Of a stretch of 64,000 bases of DNA, positions 18,308-26,814 are shown piece by piece (positions within the stretch are counted from its first letter, which is position 1; each line of letters opens with the position of its first letter). This DNA is from Kumtagia sp964244725 (GTDB lineage Bacteria > Pseudomonadota > Alphaproteobacteria > Rhizobiales > Rhizobiaceae): assembly GCA_964244725.1 (NCBI GenBank), contig CAXTJQ010000001.1:186001-250000 (forward strand). Reading direction: 5' to 3'. Under the pieces are notes generated by a model, which ran no database searches, was not told where the DNA came from, and saw only the letters and a program-made list of their open reading frames with translations. Both the position numbers and the translations under genes were made by a program.

Positions 18308-18392
18308 CTTCAGAACGCGCGGCGCTCGAATTCCATCCCCCGGCCATCCTTACTCCTCCATAATCCCCGTGCTGCTTGCTGGGGAACGGATG

Positions 18393-18725
18393 TGCATAAC
18401 CGAGCATCCAGGCAAGGCGGTCCCGGGTTGGTCCTGCAACGGTAGCAGGATTTGGGTGATGAGCCCTGAAACCCGGTCCCCGAACCAAGGCGCCCCGGTA
18501 ACAGGGGGGCGCGGCGGTTGGGGGAAGCAGACCACCGCGGCGGATGGCGACGCGTCACTACTAAAATCCATAGGCGCGAAGCCATGCGCCGTTTCCCGAC
18601 TCATACAGCGGCCAGACGCGAAAGCGGGCGTGGCGACGGGAGGGCTCGCGCTATGCCTGCAGGACCGGCAGGTTCAGACTTGCGAACAGCGGAAATGCCG
18701 CGCCGCGATGGCGACATGCGTTGTT
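18393..18725 (+). mobile_element. candidate 5' remnant of a group II intron or other structured RNA element
   Basis: This region between the monooxygenase and amidohydrolase genes folds well. A 7-bp stem (18423-18429 with 18470-18476) encloses the hairpin TCCTGC-aacggta-GCAGGA, and a separate hairpin CGCCCC/GGGGCG lies at about 18491-18511. The plus-strand frame near 18652-18720 (MPAGPAGSDLRTAE...) resembles the non-conserved leader found before reverse transcriptases of group II introns, as far as I can recall. No reverse transcriptase, domain V or 3' end is present, so it would be a truncated remnant. The element may extend into the 3' end of the opposite-strand amidohydrolase gene. Confidence 0.33.
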
Positions 18726-19909
18726 CGCCCCGCCGGGTGGAAGCACGTCGTCTCGTCCTCGCCGTCCTTGGTCTCGTTCGGCTGCCATACCCCGCCCACG
18801 ACGATGCCTTCCGAAATGAGCCGCATGTCGGAAACCAGTTCTTCGCCGGTGGAATCATGGAACGGAAAACGCCCCGGCGTTTCGCGCAGCACCGCGACAT
18901 CGGCGATGCCGCCGACCGACAGCCGTCCGAGGTCCGGCCGGCCGATCACGTCGGCCGGCTTCGAGGTCGCCGCGCGCAGGACGTCGGCGAGCGTCATGCC
19001 GAGCGCCATCAGCTTGGACATGCAGACCAGCACGTCGAAGGCCGGCCCGTCGACGCAATAGAGATGCACGTCGCTGCTGATCACGTCCGGCGCGAGCCCG
19101 TCGGCCAGCATGGCGCGCGCCACGGAAAAGTCGAACGAGCCCATGCCGTGGCCGATGTCGAAGATCACGCCGCGCTCGCGCGCCAGCCGCATGTCGGGCC
19201 GCACCGCGCCCGACGCGAACACCGGCGCGTTGGGGAACGGCCGGAAGCAATGGGTCAGGATGTCGCCGCGCCGCAGCCGCGGCAGCACCTCAGAGCGCCC
19301 GGGCGGCGGCTCGTCGATATGGGCCATCAGCGGCAGGCCGATGGCGTCCGCCGCTTCGAGGGCCAGGTCGACCGGCGCGATGCCGCTCGTCCCGCCCGCG
19401 AAGCGGCCCGACCGCACTTTCACGCCGACGACGATTTCGCGGTGCTCGGCCGCCGCGGCTACCACCTCGCGCGGCTCGCAGAGCCGCAGGTCGCCGTTTT
19501 CGCCGACCATCACGCTGTGCGAAAAGGCGAAGATGCCGGGGAAGGAGATGTTGAGATAGGCGAGGATGCGAACCTTCGACCGTTCGATGACATGACGGCG
19601 GAACCCGAGGATGTTGCCCGCCCCGGCGCTGCCCGCGTCGACGAAGGTCGTCGTGCCGCTCTTGGCCGCCAGCCGGTCGGCATCGACGCCGAGCGACGTG
19701 CCGCCCCAGTAGACGTGGCTGTGCAGGTCGATCAGGCCGGGCGTGACCAGGCATCCGGTTGCATTGATGACGCTGGCTGCATTGTCGGCCGGTAGATTCG
19801 ATTCGATCGCGACGATCTTTCCGCCCTCGATGGCGACGTCGTTCGGACCGTTCAGCCCGGACGCCGGATCGACCGCGCGGCCGCCCCTCAGCAGCAGGTC
19901 AAATCCCAT
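18674..19909 (-). CDS. amidohydrolase/deacetylase-family metallohydrolase
   Basis: The 411-aa TIM-barrel metal hydrolase has metal ligands H63 and H65 (DLHSH), K164 as the probable carboxylated lysine (VGVKVRSG), H197 (AHIDE), H220 (THCF) and catalytic D280 (SSDVH). The family includes D-aminoacylase-like and dihydroorotase-like enzymes. Its ORF ends in about 20 residues (HPAGRTTHVAIAARHFRCSQ) that overlap the structured element on the other strand and may not be original. The neighbours ridA, SDR and D-threonine-aldolase-type genes suggest breakdown of an N-acylated or cyclic amino compound (inference). Confidence 0.85.
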   Translation of the reverse strand: MGFDLLLRGGRAVDPASGLNGPNDVAIEGGKIVAIESNLPADNAASVINATGCLVTPGLIDLHSHVYWGGTSLGVDADRLAAKSGTTTFVDAGSAGAGNILGFRRHVIERSKVRILAYLNISFPGIFAFSHSVMVGENGDLRLCEPREVVAAAAEHREIVVGVKVRSGRFAGGTSGIAPVDLALEAADAIGLPLMAHIDEPPPGRSEVLPRLRRGDILTHCFRPFPNAPVFASGAVRPDMRLARERGVIFDIGHGMGSFDFSVARAMLADGLAPDVISSDVHLYCVDGPAFDVLVCMSKLMALGMTLADVLRAATSKPADVIGRPDLGRLSVGGIADVAVLRETPGRFPFHDSTGEELVSDMRLISEGIVVGGVWQPNETKDGEDETTCFHPAGRTTHVAIAARHFRCSQV

Positions 19910-19972
19910 CGATCGCTCCCCTTTGGATGGTGTCGTGACGTCCGGTCATCGTCGCGGCGAGCGCCTGGCCGG

Positions 19973-20335
19973 TCAGAGCGGCTTGTAGGCGATCGCCTCG
20001 ATCTCGACCTTGATGTCGATCATCAGGCGCGATTCCGCCGTGCTGCGGGCGGGCGGATTGGTTTGGAAATGCTTGGCGTATGCAGCGTTGAAAGCCGGGA
20101 AATCGTCGCGGTCCTCCAGCCAGACCGTGGTCTTGACGACATCGTCCATCTCGCAGCCGGCAAGCGCAAGCGCCGCCTTTACGTTCGCCAGCACCTGCTC
20201 CGTCTGCTCGGCGATCCCGCCCGCGACCACCTTTCCGTCGACAGTGGGCACCTGACCCGAAACGAAGACGAAATCGCCCGCCCTCACCGCCGGCGACAGC
20301 GGCACATGCGACGCGCCAAAATGATGTTTGGTCAC
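19973..20335 (-). CDS. RidA/YjgF-family enamine/imine deaminase
   Basis: The 120-aa product has the usual RidA length and the conserved residues R97 (PPARST) and the C-terminal VEIEAIA. RidA hydrolyses reactive 2-aminoacrylate and related imines formed by PLP enzymes. The GTG at 20335 has an AGGAGA site 5 bases upstream and gives the normal length; a longer frame to 20467 is open but not family-like. It lies upstream of the amidohydrolase on the same strand (63-bp gap) and divergent from the SDR gene. An imine-forming step by the PLP enzyme at 21306 would fit. Confidence 0.9.
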   Translation of the reverse strand: MTKHHFGASHVPLSPAVRAGDFVFVSGQVPTVDGKVVAGGIAEQTEQVLANVKAALALAGCEMDDVVKTTVWLEDRDDFPAFNAAYAKHFQTNPPARSTAESRLMIDIKVEIEAIAYKPL

Positions 20336-20436
20336 AAGGGTCTCCTGCTCGTTGCCGCGCTCGTGGCGATCCGTTGCGCAACCGGAATAAGATGCGTCGA
20401 CCTTAAAACCGAGGCCGCGCTTCGTCATGTGCCTTT

Positions 20437-20481
20437 TGTAGGAAAGCAACATTTTTTCCCCCTCCATGTTGCTTTATTACA
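20437..20481. promoter_or_regulatory. paired 15-bp motifs in the ridA/SDR divergent promoter (sites B and C)
   Basis: Site B (20437-20451, minus orientation) is identical to site A at 15230 in its 15 bases. Site C (20467-20481, plus orientation) reads TGTTGCTTTATTACA, differing at two positions. Their centres are 30 bp apart, about three helical turns, which suits cooperative binding by a regulator. They lie about 102 bp before the ridA start and 52 bp before the SDR start, so one regulator could control both directions. Confidence 0.55.
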
Positions 20482-20533
20482 TGGCCGGGATCATCCTGAC
20501 CCTCGGATCGAGTATGGCGGGACGGGAACCGGG

Positions 20534-21295
20534 GTGAAAGTCGATTTTCGCGGGGGACGCGTGGTCGTCACGGGGGCCGGCGGCGGTGTCGGTCGCGCCC
20601 TCGTCGAGGTGCTCTCCAGCGCCGACGCCAGTATCGTCGCCTGCGATGTCGAGGGCGCCGACCTCTCGGCCCCGGCGATCGTGGAGCGGCATCGCTTCGA
20701 CCTTCTCGACCAGCCTGCCGTGCAACGCGCGGCCCATGCCATCCTTGCCGGCGGCGCCCCCTGCGCGGTCATCTCCAATGCAGGCTGGACGCGCGCCGAG
20801 ACCCTCGAAGCAGTCACCGCGGACGCGCTCGACCGCGAGATGAGCCTGAATTTCCGCGGCGCCGCGATGTTGTCGCAGGCCCTCCTGCCGGCCATGCGTG
20901 GTTGTCCCGGCGGCGCATCCTTCGTCTTCGTGTCGTCGGTCAATGCGCTCAGCCATTTCGGCAATCCGGCCTATTCGGCCGCCAAGGCGGCGCTCGGCGC
21001 CTGGATGCGCGCCATCGCCACGGAAGAGGGGCGTCACGGCGTGCGCGCCAATGCGGTCGTGCCGGGCTCGATCCGCACCGGCGCCTGGGACCACCGCATC
21101 GCCGGAAAGCCGGAAATCCTCGCCAGGGTGAAGAGGCTCTATCCGCTCGGCCGCCTGGTCGACGCGGCGGAGGTTGCCCGCGCCGCCGTATTTCTCGCCT
21201 CGCCGGCGGCGAGCGGCATCACCGGCGCGACGCTGAATGTTGACGCCGGGCTCTCGGCGGGCAATCTGCCTTTCCTGGACCTGATCTCGAACTGA
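20534..21295 (+). CDS. short-chain dehydrogenase/reductase (SDR)
   Basis: The 253-aa NAD(P)-dependent oxidoreductase has cofactor motif TGAGGGVG (13-20), catalytic Y147 and K151 (YSAAK), and serines in FVSSVNALS. It starts with GTG at 20534; in-frame ATGs upstream would run through the operator region. It is the first of three closely spaced plus-strand genes (10 bp to the next). The substrate is unknown, probably a hydroxy- or oxo-compound of the amidohydrolase/aldolase pathway. Confidence 0.88.
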   Translation: MKVDFRGGRVVVTGAGGGVGRALVEVLSSADASIVACDVEGADLSAPAIVERHRFDLLDQPAVQRAAHAILAGGAPCAVISNAGWTRAETLEAVTADALDREMSLNFRGAAMLSQALLPAMRGCPGGASFVFVSSVNALSHFGNPAYSAAKAALGAWMRAIATEEGRHGVRANAVVPGSIRTGAWDHRIAGKPEILARVKRLYPLGRLVDAAEVARAAVFLASPAASGITGATLNVDAGLSAGNLPFLDLISN

Positions 21296-21305
21296 GGGAC
21301 GAAAC

Positions 21306-22364
21306 GTGCGGATTGAGGATCTGGATACGCCGGCCATCGTCATCGACGTTGCAATCGTCGAAGCCAACCTCAAGCGCGCCGCCGACTACGCCAAGGCCAA
21401 CGGCCTGAGGCTGCGCCCGCATATCAAGACCCACAAGCTGCCCCTCTTTGCCAGGCGGCAGCTCGAATTCGGCGCGATCGGCATCACCTGCCAGAAAGTG
21501 GGCGAGGCGGAGGTCATGGCCGATGCCGGCCTGACCGACATCTTCATCCCCTACAACGTCCTTGGCCGCGACAAGCTGGAGCGTCTGCTCGCGCTCCACG
21601 GGCGCATCACCCTGTCGGTCGCCGCCGACAGCGCCGAGACCATCGATGGCTACGCCGGCGTCTTCTCCGATGCGCCGCGTCCCTTGCCGGTTCTCGTCGA
21701 ATGCGACACCGGCGCGGGCCGTTGCGGCGTTCAGTCGCCGGAAGCCGCGCTTGCGCTCGCCAGGCGGATCGCCGGCCATCCGGGCCTGCGCTTCGAGGGG
21801 TTGATGACCTATCCGCCCCGCGGCAAGGGCGCGGAGATCGAGGCCTGGTTCCAGGCCGCTATCGCATTGTTCGAGCGTGAAGGCATCGATATCCCGACCA
21901 TCTCGAGCGGCGGCTCGCCCGACCTTTACCGGTCTGCGATCGTCAGATCCGTCACCGAGCATAGGCCGGGCACCTACATCTACTCGGACCGCATGCAGGT
22001 CGCGTTCGGCCACGGCGCGCTCGCCGATTGCGCGCTGACCGTGCTTGCGACCGTCGTCAGCCATCCGACGCCGGACCGCGTCGTGCTCGACGCGGGATCG
22101 AAGGCCCTCGCCGCCGATACGTGTCCAGCGCCCGGCCATGGCCATATCGTCGACTACCCGGAGGCCATCGTGACGGCGTTGAGCGAGGAGCACGCCGTCT
22201 GCGACTTCGGCGCAAGCTCTCGCAAGCCGGCGATCGGCGAAAAGGTCCGGATCATTCCCAATCACGTCTGCGTCGTGTCGAACCTTTTCGACGCGGTCAA
22301 CCTGATCCGGGACGGCGCGGTCGTGGAGCGCGTGCCGGTCGCGGCGCGCGGCCGCGTCGGCTGA
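21306..22364 (+). CDS. D-threonine aldolase / D-serine dehydratase-like PLP enzyme (DSD1 family)
   Basis: The 352-aa fold-type III PLP enzyme carries the PLP-lysine motif RPHIKTHK (38-45) at the N-terminal barrel and the C-terminal PNHVC motif, with H320 and C322 as probable metal ligands. These features define the D-threonine aldolase, D-serine dehydratase and beta-hydroxyaspartate aldolase group. The start codon is GTG. It follows the SDR gene by 10 bp and precedes an NTF2-like gene. Products such as 2-aminoacrylate would be handled by the RidA protein encoded divergently. Confidence 0.88.
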   Translation: MRIEDLDTPAIVIDVAIVEANLKRAADYAKANGLRLRPHIKTHKLPLFARRQLEFGAIGITCQKVGEAEVMADAGLTDIFIPYNVLGRDKLERLLALHGRITLSVAADSAETIDGYAGVFSDAPRPLPVLVECDTGAGRCGVQSPEAALALARRIAGHPGLRFEGLMTYPPRGKGAEIEAWFQAAIALFEREGIDIPTISSGGSPDLYRSAIVRSVTEHRPGTYIYSDRMQVAFGHGALADCALTVLATVVSHPTPDRVVLDAGSKALAADTCPAPGHGHIVDYPEAIVTALSEEHAVCDFGASSRKPAIGEKVRIIPNHVCVVSNLFDAVNLIRDGAVVERVPVAARGRVG

Positions 22365-22376
22365 ATGGAGAGCGTC

Positions 22377-22865
22377 ATGACCTTCGACAGGAACCCTTTT
22401 CCGCCCGGCGACGAGGATCGTCACGCCTTGTGGGAGATGCTCGTTCACCGCGACATCGATGCGTTCCTCGGCCGCGACTGGTCGATGGTCGAGGGCGACT
22501 TCGTCGCCGACAGCTTTTTCGGCATGCACGCGCATTTCCTGACCGACGCGGACGCGTGGCGGCTGCAATTTCCGCGGCTTGAAATCTATCGCGACGAGTG
22601 GCTTCGCCAGGCCGGCGAGACCGCCGCTACCGCATTCGCGGAACCCCTGCGCGAAGCTCTGTTCCGCGTCACCAACCTCCGCGACATCGATGTCGACGGC
22701 GACAAGGCGGTTCTGCACAAGAAGTTCGATGGCGTCATCGCCAAGGCCGATGGCGCGGTCGACAGGCTGAAGTGGCAAACGCTCTACTTTTGCCGCAAGG
22801 TCATGGGAACGTGGAAAATTGCCGGCTTTGTCGGCTACATGCCCCATCCGCTCGGCGGAACGTAA
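22377..22865 (+). CDS. small NTF2/SnoaL-like protein of unknown function
   Basis: The 162-aa product looks like a cystatin/NTF2-like alpha+beta fold: an N-terminal helix with RHALWEMLVHRDIDAFLGRD, then alternating strands ending KWQTLYFCRKVMGTWKIAGF. No catalytic motif is evident. The ATG at 22377 has GGAGAG upstream; the in-frame ATG at 22365 directly abuts the preceding stop and lacks a site. It is the last gene of the SDR-PLP enzyme unit. Similar small proteins act as isomerases, dehydratases or ligand-binding subunits. Confidence 0.7.
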   Translation: MTFDRNPFPPGDEDRHALWEMLVHRDIDAFLGRDWSMVEGDFVADSFFGMHAHFLTDADAWRLQFPRLEIYRDEWLRQAGETAATAFAEPLREALFRVTNLRDIDVDGDKAVLHKKFDGVIAKADGAVDRLKWQTLYFCRKVMGTWKIAGFVGYMPHPLGGT

Positions 22866-22896
22866 AAAGCGGCGGGCGCCCGGCAGGATAAGCAGA

Positions 22897-23172
22897 TCAG
22901 CAGAACTGCCGTTTGGCCGGAACCGGAATGCTTTCGAGGTCTGGCGCGTTCGAACCGACGCTGACTGAGGCCTCGGCAACGGATTTCCCCTTTTCGTCCC
23001 GCACCTTGATCCACATTTCGCGCCGCGCCGCGTTGCTGAGCGGGCGTCCCGACATTTCGTAGAGCGTTGTGATGGCGTCCTGGTGCGCGAGCCGGGAATT
23101 AGCGAAATCCGACCCCAGCGGGTCGGCATGCAATTCTTCGCCGTCATGCGTGTCGAAGTAAAAGCGCGGCAT
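22897..23172 (-). CDS. DUF6894-type small protein
   Basis: The 91-aa protein begins MPRFYFDTHDGEEL, the typical start of the small DUF6894 proteins found in many copies in rhizobia, whose function is unknown. The central part (SRLAHQDAITTLYEM) is the usual helix and the C-terminal half is a strand-rich segment (EMWIKVRDEKGKSVAEA). It converges with the NTF2-like gene across 31 bp. Confidence 0.75.
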   Translation of the reverse strand: MPRFYFDTHDGEELHADPLGSDFANSRLAHQDAITTLYEMSGRPLSNAARREMWIKVRDEKGKSVAEASVSVGSNAPDLESIPVPAKRQFC

Positions 23173-23532
23173 CGTTCCTCTCCTCGGGACCTCAATTTTT
23201 TGCCGACCGCCGGATTCCCTCCCGAACCCGATGTCCTGCCCAACGAATCAGCAATCCCGTTGGCGAATCGAACTTCAGTGTCCCGTAGAAACGTTAAAAC
23301 AAACATATGGTTGCGCGAGGCTTGCGACGACGCCCCGATAAGGTTTACGCGGTGCTTTTTTCCGCCGGTCGGCTTTGGCGCAACAGGTGCAGACAAACCG
23401 AAGCATCGTGTATTGCGTCGCTGCCGGACGGTGGCGGGCGAAAGCTTGGGATTTCGTTTCCGTCGATGGTCGAACACGCTAAGAACGCATAAAGGACCGA
23501 GGCGCTGACTCGTGGCGAGGGACGGAGAGAGC
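23173..23532. other. 360-bp intergenic region between a DUF6894 gene and rpiR
   Basis: This divergent gap must contain promoters for both neighbours. It is noticeably more AT-rich around 23280-23320 (cgttaaaacaaacatatgg). I see no convincing gene, palindrome or copy of the 15-bp motif found upstream of the first rpiR gene. Confidence 0.5.
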
Positions 23533-24384
23533 GTGTCGACAGGTGAGGGCGCTGCCGAAGACTATGCGGGCCTCGTCTCGGCATTGACCAGCCGCAAGTC
23601 CAAATTGAGCAAGCGGTTGCAGCAGGTCGCGCAATTCTTCCTCAACAATCCCGAGGATGTCGCGATCTACACCATCGTCGAGCTTGCCCGCCAGGCCGGC
23701 ACTCATCCGTCGACGATTTCACGTTTCGTCAAGGAAATGGGCTTCGACGGGTTCAACGCGCTGCAGAACGTGTTCCGCCAGCGGCTGGTCGGACCGAGGA
23801 TGACCTATGCCGACCGAATGAAGGCGCTGTCGGACGCGCCCGGCAAGGCCAATTCCGCCGACTTGGCGCTGGACGATCCCCGGATCGTGTTCGACACGTT
23901 CCTGCTCGCGGCCATGGACGCCCTGCTCCGGCTTCGCGACGATGTCGACGCAAGCGTGCTGCGCGGCTTCGTCGAGACCTTGCGCGGACCGGGGGCCGTC
24001 CACATCGCGGCGGCGAGGGGCGCTTACGGCGTGGGGGCGTATTCCTATTACGGGTTCTCGCGCGTCGGCAAGCGCTCGCATCTGATCGACAATCTCGGCG
24101 CGATGCGCGAGCAGCAACTGGCCGCGATGGGTCCCGACGACGTGCTTCTCGTCCTGACCTTCGACGACTACACGCCCGAGACCGTCGAACTCGCCAAGGC
24201 GGCGCACAGGCGAGGCAAGGTCCTGCTCGTCATCACCGACAACGAACTCAGCCCGGTGGCGTCCCTCGGCAAGTACGCGTTGTTCGTCAAGGAGGCGCGG
24301 CTCGGCCACTTCCGGTCGCAGGTTCCGGCCATGGTCCTGTGCCAGTCGATCATCGTCAGCCTCGGCAGCCAGATCGATCGCTGA
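23533..24384 (+). CDS. MurR/RpiR-family transcriptional regulator
   Basis: The 283-aa regulator has an N-terminal HTH_6 domain (about 8-85; SKLSKRLQQVAQFFLNN, then HPSTISRFVKEMGFDGF) and a C-terminal SIS-like domain (about 125-265; VLLVLTFDDYTPETVELA). The GTG at 23533 follows GGAGAGA; an in-frame GTG at 23512 has a weaker site. It heads the plus-strand polyol/sugar cluster and probably controls it. The sequence TGGAAATAYGC, found before the downstream SDR gene and again before the isomerase gene, is a possible target. Confidence 0.88.
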   Translation: MSTGEGAAEDYAGLVSALTSRKSKLSKRLQQVAQFFLNNPEDVAIYTIVELARQAGTHPSTISRFVKEMGFDGFNALQNVFRQRLVGPRMTYADRMKALSDAPGKANSADLALDDPRIVFDTFLLAAMDALLRLRDDVDASVLRGFVETLRGPGAVHIAAARGAYGVGAYSYYGFSRVGKRSHLIDNLGAMREQQLAAMGPDDVLLVLTFDDYTPETVELAKAAHRRGKVLLVITDNELSPVASLGKYALFVKEARLGHFRSQVPAMVLCQSIIVSLGSQIDR

Positions 24385-24482
24385 GGCGCGAGAGCGGTCG
24401 TCAACCGAGGGCTTGCCTTGAAAAGAAAATTCTGGAAAAAAGGAAATGGAAATATGCTGAAGCCGTCGACCGGGAGGGATTG

Positions 24483-25277
24483 TTGATCATCTCTTTGCAA
24501 GGGAAGACTCTGATCGTCACCGGCGGCACACAGGGGTTGGGCGAGGCGATCGCGCGGCTGGCCGTCGACAGCGATGTCGCGGCGATCGCCATCGTCGGCC
24601 GCAATGCGGAACGCGGCGAGGCCGTAGCCGCCGCCTTGGCGCGTGACGGCCGCCCCGCTCACTTCATCCAGGCCGATCTCGCGGAGCCCGACGCGCCCGC
24701 GCGGGTCATGTCGGAAGCGCTGCAAAAACTTGGAAGAATCGATTGCCTTGTCAACGCGGCGGGCTTGACCGACCGCGCCTCGCTGGCCGCGGGGTCGCTC
24801 GACGATTGGGACCGTCTGTTCTCGGTCAACGCGCGCGCGCCCTTCTTTCTGATGCAGGCGGCCGTCAACGACATGAAGGCCCGCAACGCGCCGGGCTCGA
24901 TCGTCAACATCCTGTCGATCAACGCCCATTGCGGCGCGCCGGAACTCGCCATCTACTCCGCCTCCAAGGGCGCGCTTTCGACGCTGACGCGCAACGTCGC
25001 CAACGCGCATCTGGCCGACCGAATTCGCGTCAACGGCATCAACATGGGCTGGGTCGCCACGCCTGCCGAGCAGCAGATGCAGGCGCGCACGCTCGGCAAG
25101 GGCGAGGATTGGGCGGAGATTGCGGCAGCCAACCTGCCGCTCAAGCGACTGCTCACGGTCGAGGAATTGGCGCGATTGACGATCTTTCTGCTGAGCGACG
25201 CCTCCGGTCTGTTGACCGGGTCACTCATAGACATGGAGCAAACAGTGCTTGGCGCGCCGCCGCGCGGCATCGGCTGA
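24483..25277 (+). CDS. short-chain dehydrogenase/reductase (SDR)
   Basis: The 264-aa oxidoreductase has cofactor motif TGGTQGLG (13-20) and catalytic Y158/K162 (YSASK). I place the start at the TTG at 24483, preceded by GGGAGGG; no in-frame ATG fits the conserved beginning. Its stop overlaps the start of the mannitol-dehydrogenase-family gene (TGATG), so the two are translationally coupled and probably act in the same polyol oxidation pathway. Confidence 0.85.
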   Translation: MIISLQGKTLIVTGGTQGLGEAIARLAVDSDVAAIAIVGRNAERGEAVAAALARDGRPAHFIQADLAEPDAPARVMSEALQKLGRIDCLVNAAGLTDRASLAAGSLDDWDRLFSVNARAPFFLMQAAVNDMKARNAPGSIVNILSINAHCGAPELAIYSASKGALSTLTRNVANAHLADRIRVNGINMGWVATPAEQQMQARTLGKGEDWAEIAAANLPLKRLLTVEELARLTIFLLSDASGLLTGSLIDMEQTVLGAPPRGIG

Positions 25278-26806
25278 TGGATGCCGCGTCGCATCCGGTT
25301 CGTCTCGGTTCGTCGACCATTGGGCGGCTGCCTTCGGACATCCGTCGTCCGGCCTATGACAGGACGCGCCTCGCGCCCGGCATCCTGCATATCGGCGTCG
25401 GCGCCTTCCACCGCTGCCATCAGGCCGAATTCACGGACGACGCCTTGGAGGTGGAGTTTGGACCCTGGGGCATCGTCGGCGTCAATCTGCGTCCGCCCGA
25501 TCTCGGGCCGGGCCTCGGTCTGCAGGGCGGCTTGTACTGCCGTGAACTGCGCGACCATGCCGATATCGAACGCCGGTTGATCGGGTCGCTGACGGAAACC
25601 ATTTCGGTCGGCGGCACGGACGAAGCTGCACAGTCAGCCGCCCTATCCCTCGCCCTGACCACCGCCGCCGGTCCATCGATCGGCGCGGTGTCCCTGACGG
25701 TGACGGAAAAGGGCTATTGCCACGTGCCGTCGAGCGGAGACCTCGATCTCGATCATCCCGACATCCGCCACGACATCGCCGATCCGCAGGCGCCGGTCTC
25801 GGCGCCCGGTTTCGTCCTGCGCATGCTCGCATTGCGGTTTGCGGCCGGCTTGCCGCTGCCGGCGCTCATCAGTTGCGACAATGTTCCCGACAACGGCGCA
25901 ACCCTGCGCCGTTCGGTGCTCGGGCTGGCGGCGCATATCGATCCGGCGCTGCGCGACCGCGTCGCGCGTGAGGCGCATTTCCTCAACACGATGGTCGATC
26001 GCATCGTACCGTCGACGCGGCCTGAAGACATCGCGGATTTCGCGGCGGCAACCGGCGTCGAGGACCTCGCCCTCGTGGTCGGCGAACCTTTCCGCATGTG
26101 GGTCCTGGAAGACAGTTTCGACGGGCCACTGCCGGCATGGGAACGCGCGGGAGCCATATTCGTCAAAAATGTCGCTCCCTACGAAATCCTCAAGATGCGG
26201 GTCGTCAACGGCATCCAGTCCAACCTCTGCCAGCTCGGCCTGCTGTCGGGCATCGAGTTCATGGCCGAAATGATGGCCGACGATGTCTTTCGCGCCTTCG
26301 CAGAGCGCACGATCCTCCGCGAGGTCGCGCCGGTTCTGCCTTCCGTGCCGGGGATCGACGTGTCAGCCTATGTACAGCAGACGATCCGCCGTCTCGCCAA
26401 TCCGGCGCTGAAGCACAAGACGGCCCAGATCTCGACCGACGCATCGCAGAAGATCCGCCAGCGCCTGCTCGAACCTCTGCGGGCGGCGCTTCGAACGGGC
26501 GCGCCGCATGACGGCTTGCTGCTCGGCGTTGCAGGCTGGATGCAGTATGCGGGTGGGATCGATTGCCGCGGCCGGGCAATTGCCGTGGACGACCCTTTCT
26601 CGGCCCGCACGCGCGCCATCGCCGCCGCGAGCGGTGGAGATCCCCTGGCGATGGTTTCTGGAATGCTGGCGATCGAGCCGATTTTCGGACAGGATCTTGC
26701 ACGCGATCCCGAAATCGTGAAGCGTCTTTCAGGCAGTCTGGACCAATTGCAGAAGCGGCCGCCGAACCTCGTGGTCAGGGACTTTCTGGCCGCTCGGGCG
26801 ACGTAG
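25277..26806 (+). CDS. mannitol dehydrogenase family protein (polyol/uronate dehydrogenase)
   Basis: The 509-aa long-chain dehydrogenase has an N-terminal NAD-binding part (GILHIGVGAFHRCHQAEF) and a C-terminal helical domain with KHKTAQISTDASQKIRQR, which contains the conserved lysine of the family. The length is normal for fructuronate/tagaturonate reductases and mannitol/arabinitol dehydrogenases. The ATG at 25277 overlaps the preceding TGA. With the SDR it would interconvert polyols and ketoses taken up by the CUT2 importer downstream. The exact substrate is not visible. Confidence 0.88.
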   Translation: MDAASHPVRLGSSTIGRLPSDIRRPAYDRTRLAPGILHIGVGAFHRCHQAEFTDDALEVEFGPWGIVGVNLRPPDLGPGLGLQGGLYCRELRDHADIERRLIGSLTETISVGGTDEAAQSAALSLALTTAAGPSIGAVSLTVTEKGYCHVPSSGDLDLDHPDIRHDIADPQAPVSAPGFVLRMLALRFAAGLPLPALISCDNVPDNGATLRRSVLGLAAHIDPALRDRVAREAHFLNTMVDRIVPSTRPEDIADFAAATGVEDLALVVGEPFRMWVLEDSFDGPLPAWERAGAIFVKNVAPYEILKMRVVNGIQSNLCQLGLLSGIEFMAEMMADDVFRAFAERTILREVAPVLPSVPGIDVSAYVQQTIRRLANPALKHKTAQISTDASQKIRQRLLEPLRAALRTGAPHDGLLLGVAGWMQYAGGIDCRGRAIAVDDPFSARTRAIAAASGGDPLAMVSGMLAIEPIFGQDLARDPEIVKRLSGSLDQLQKRPPNLVVRDFLAARAT

Positions 26807-26814
26807 AGACGCAG

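Noticed and set aside
18393..18600. Cobalamin or SAM riboswitch
   Set aside because: The conserved cobalamin box and the SAM core were looked for and not found, and no matching downstream gene is present.
18240..19061. 273-codon plus-strand ORF across the structured element and amidohydrolase end
   Set aside because: Its second half is antisense to the amidohydrolase. The first half is better explained as RNA or intron-leader sequence than as a protein.
21219..23477. 752-codon minus-strand ORF across the SDR/PLP-enzyme genes
   Set aside because: Antisense of real coding sequence with recognisable catalytic motifs on the plus strand.
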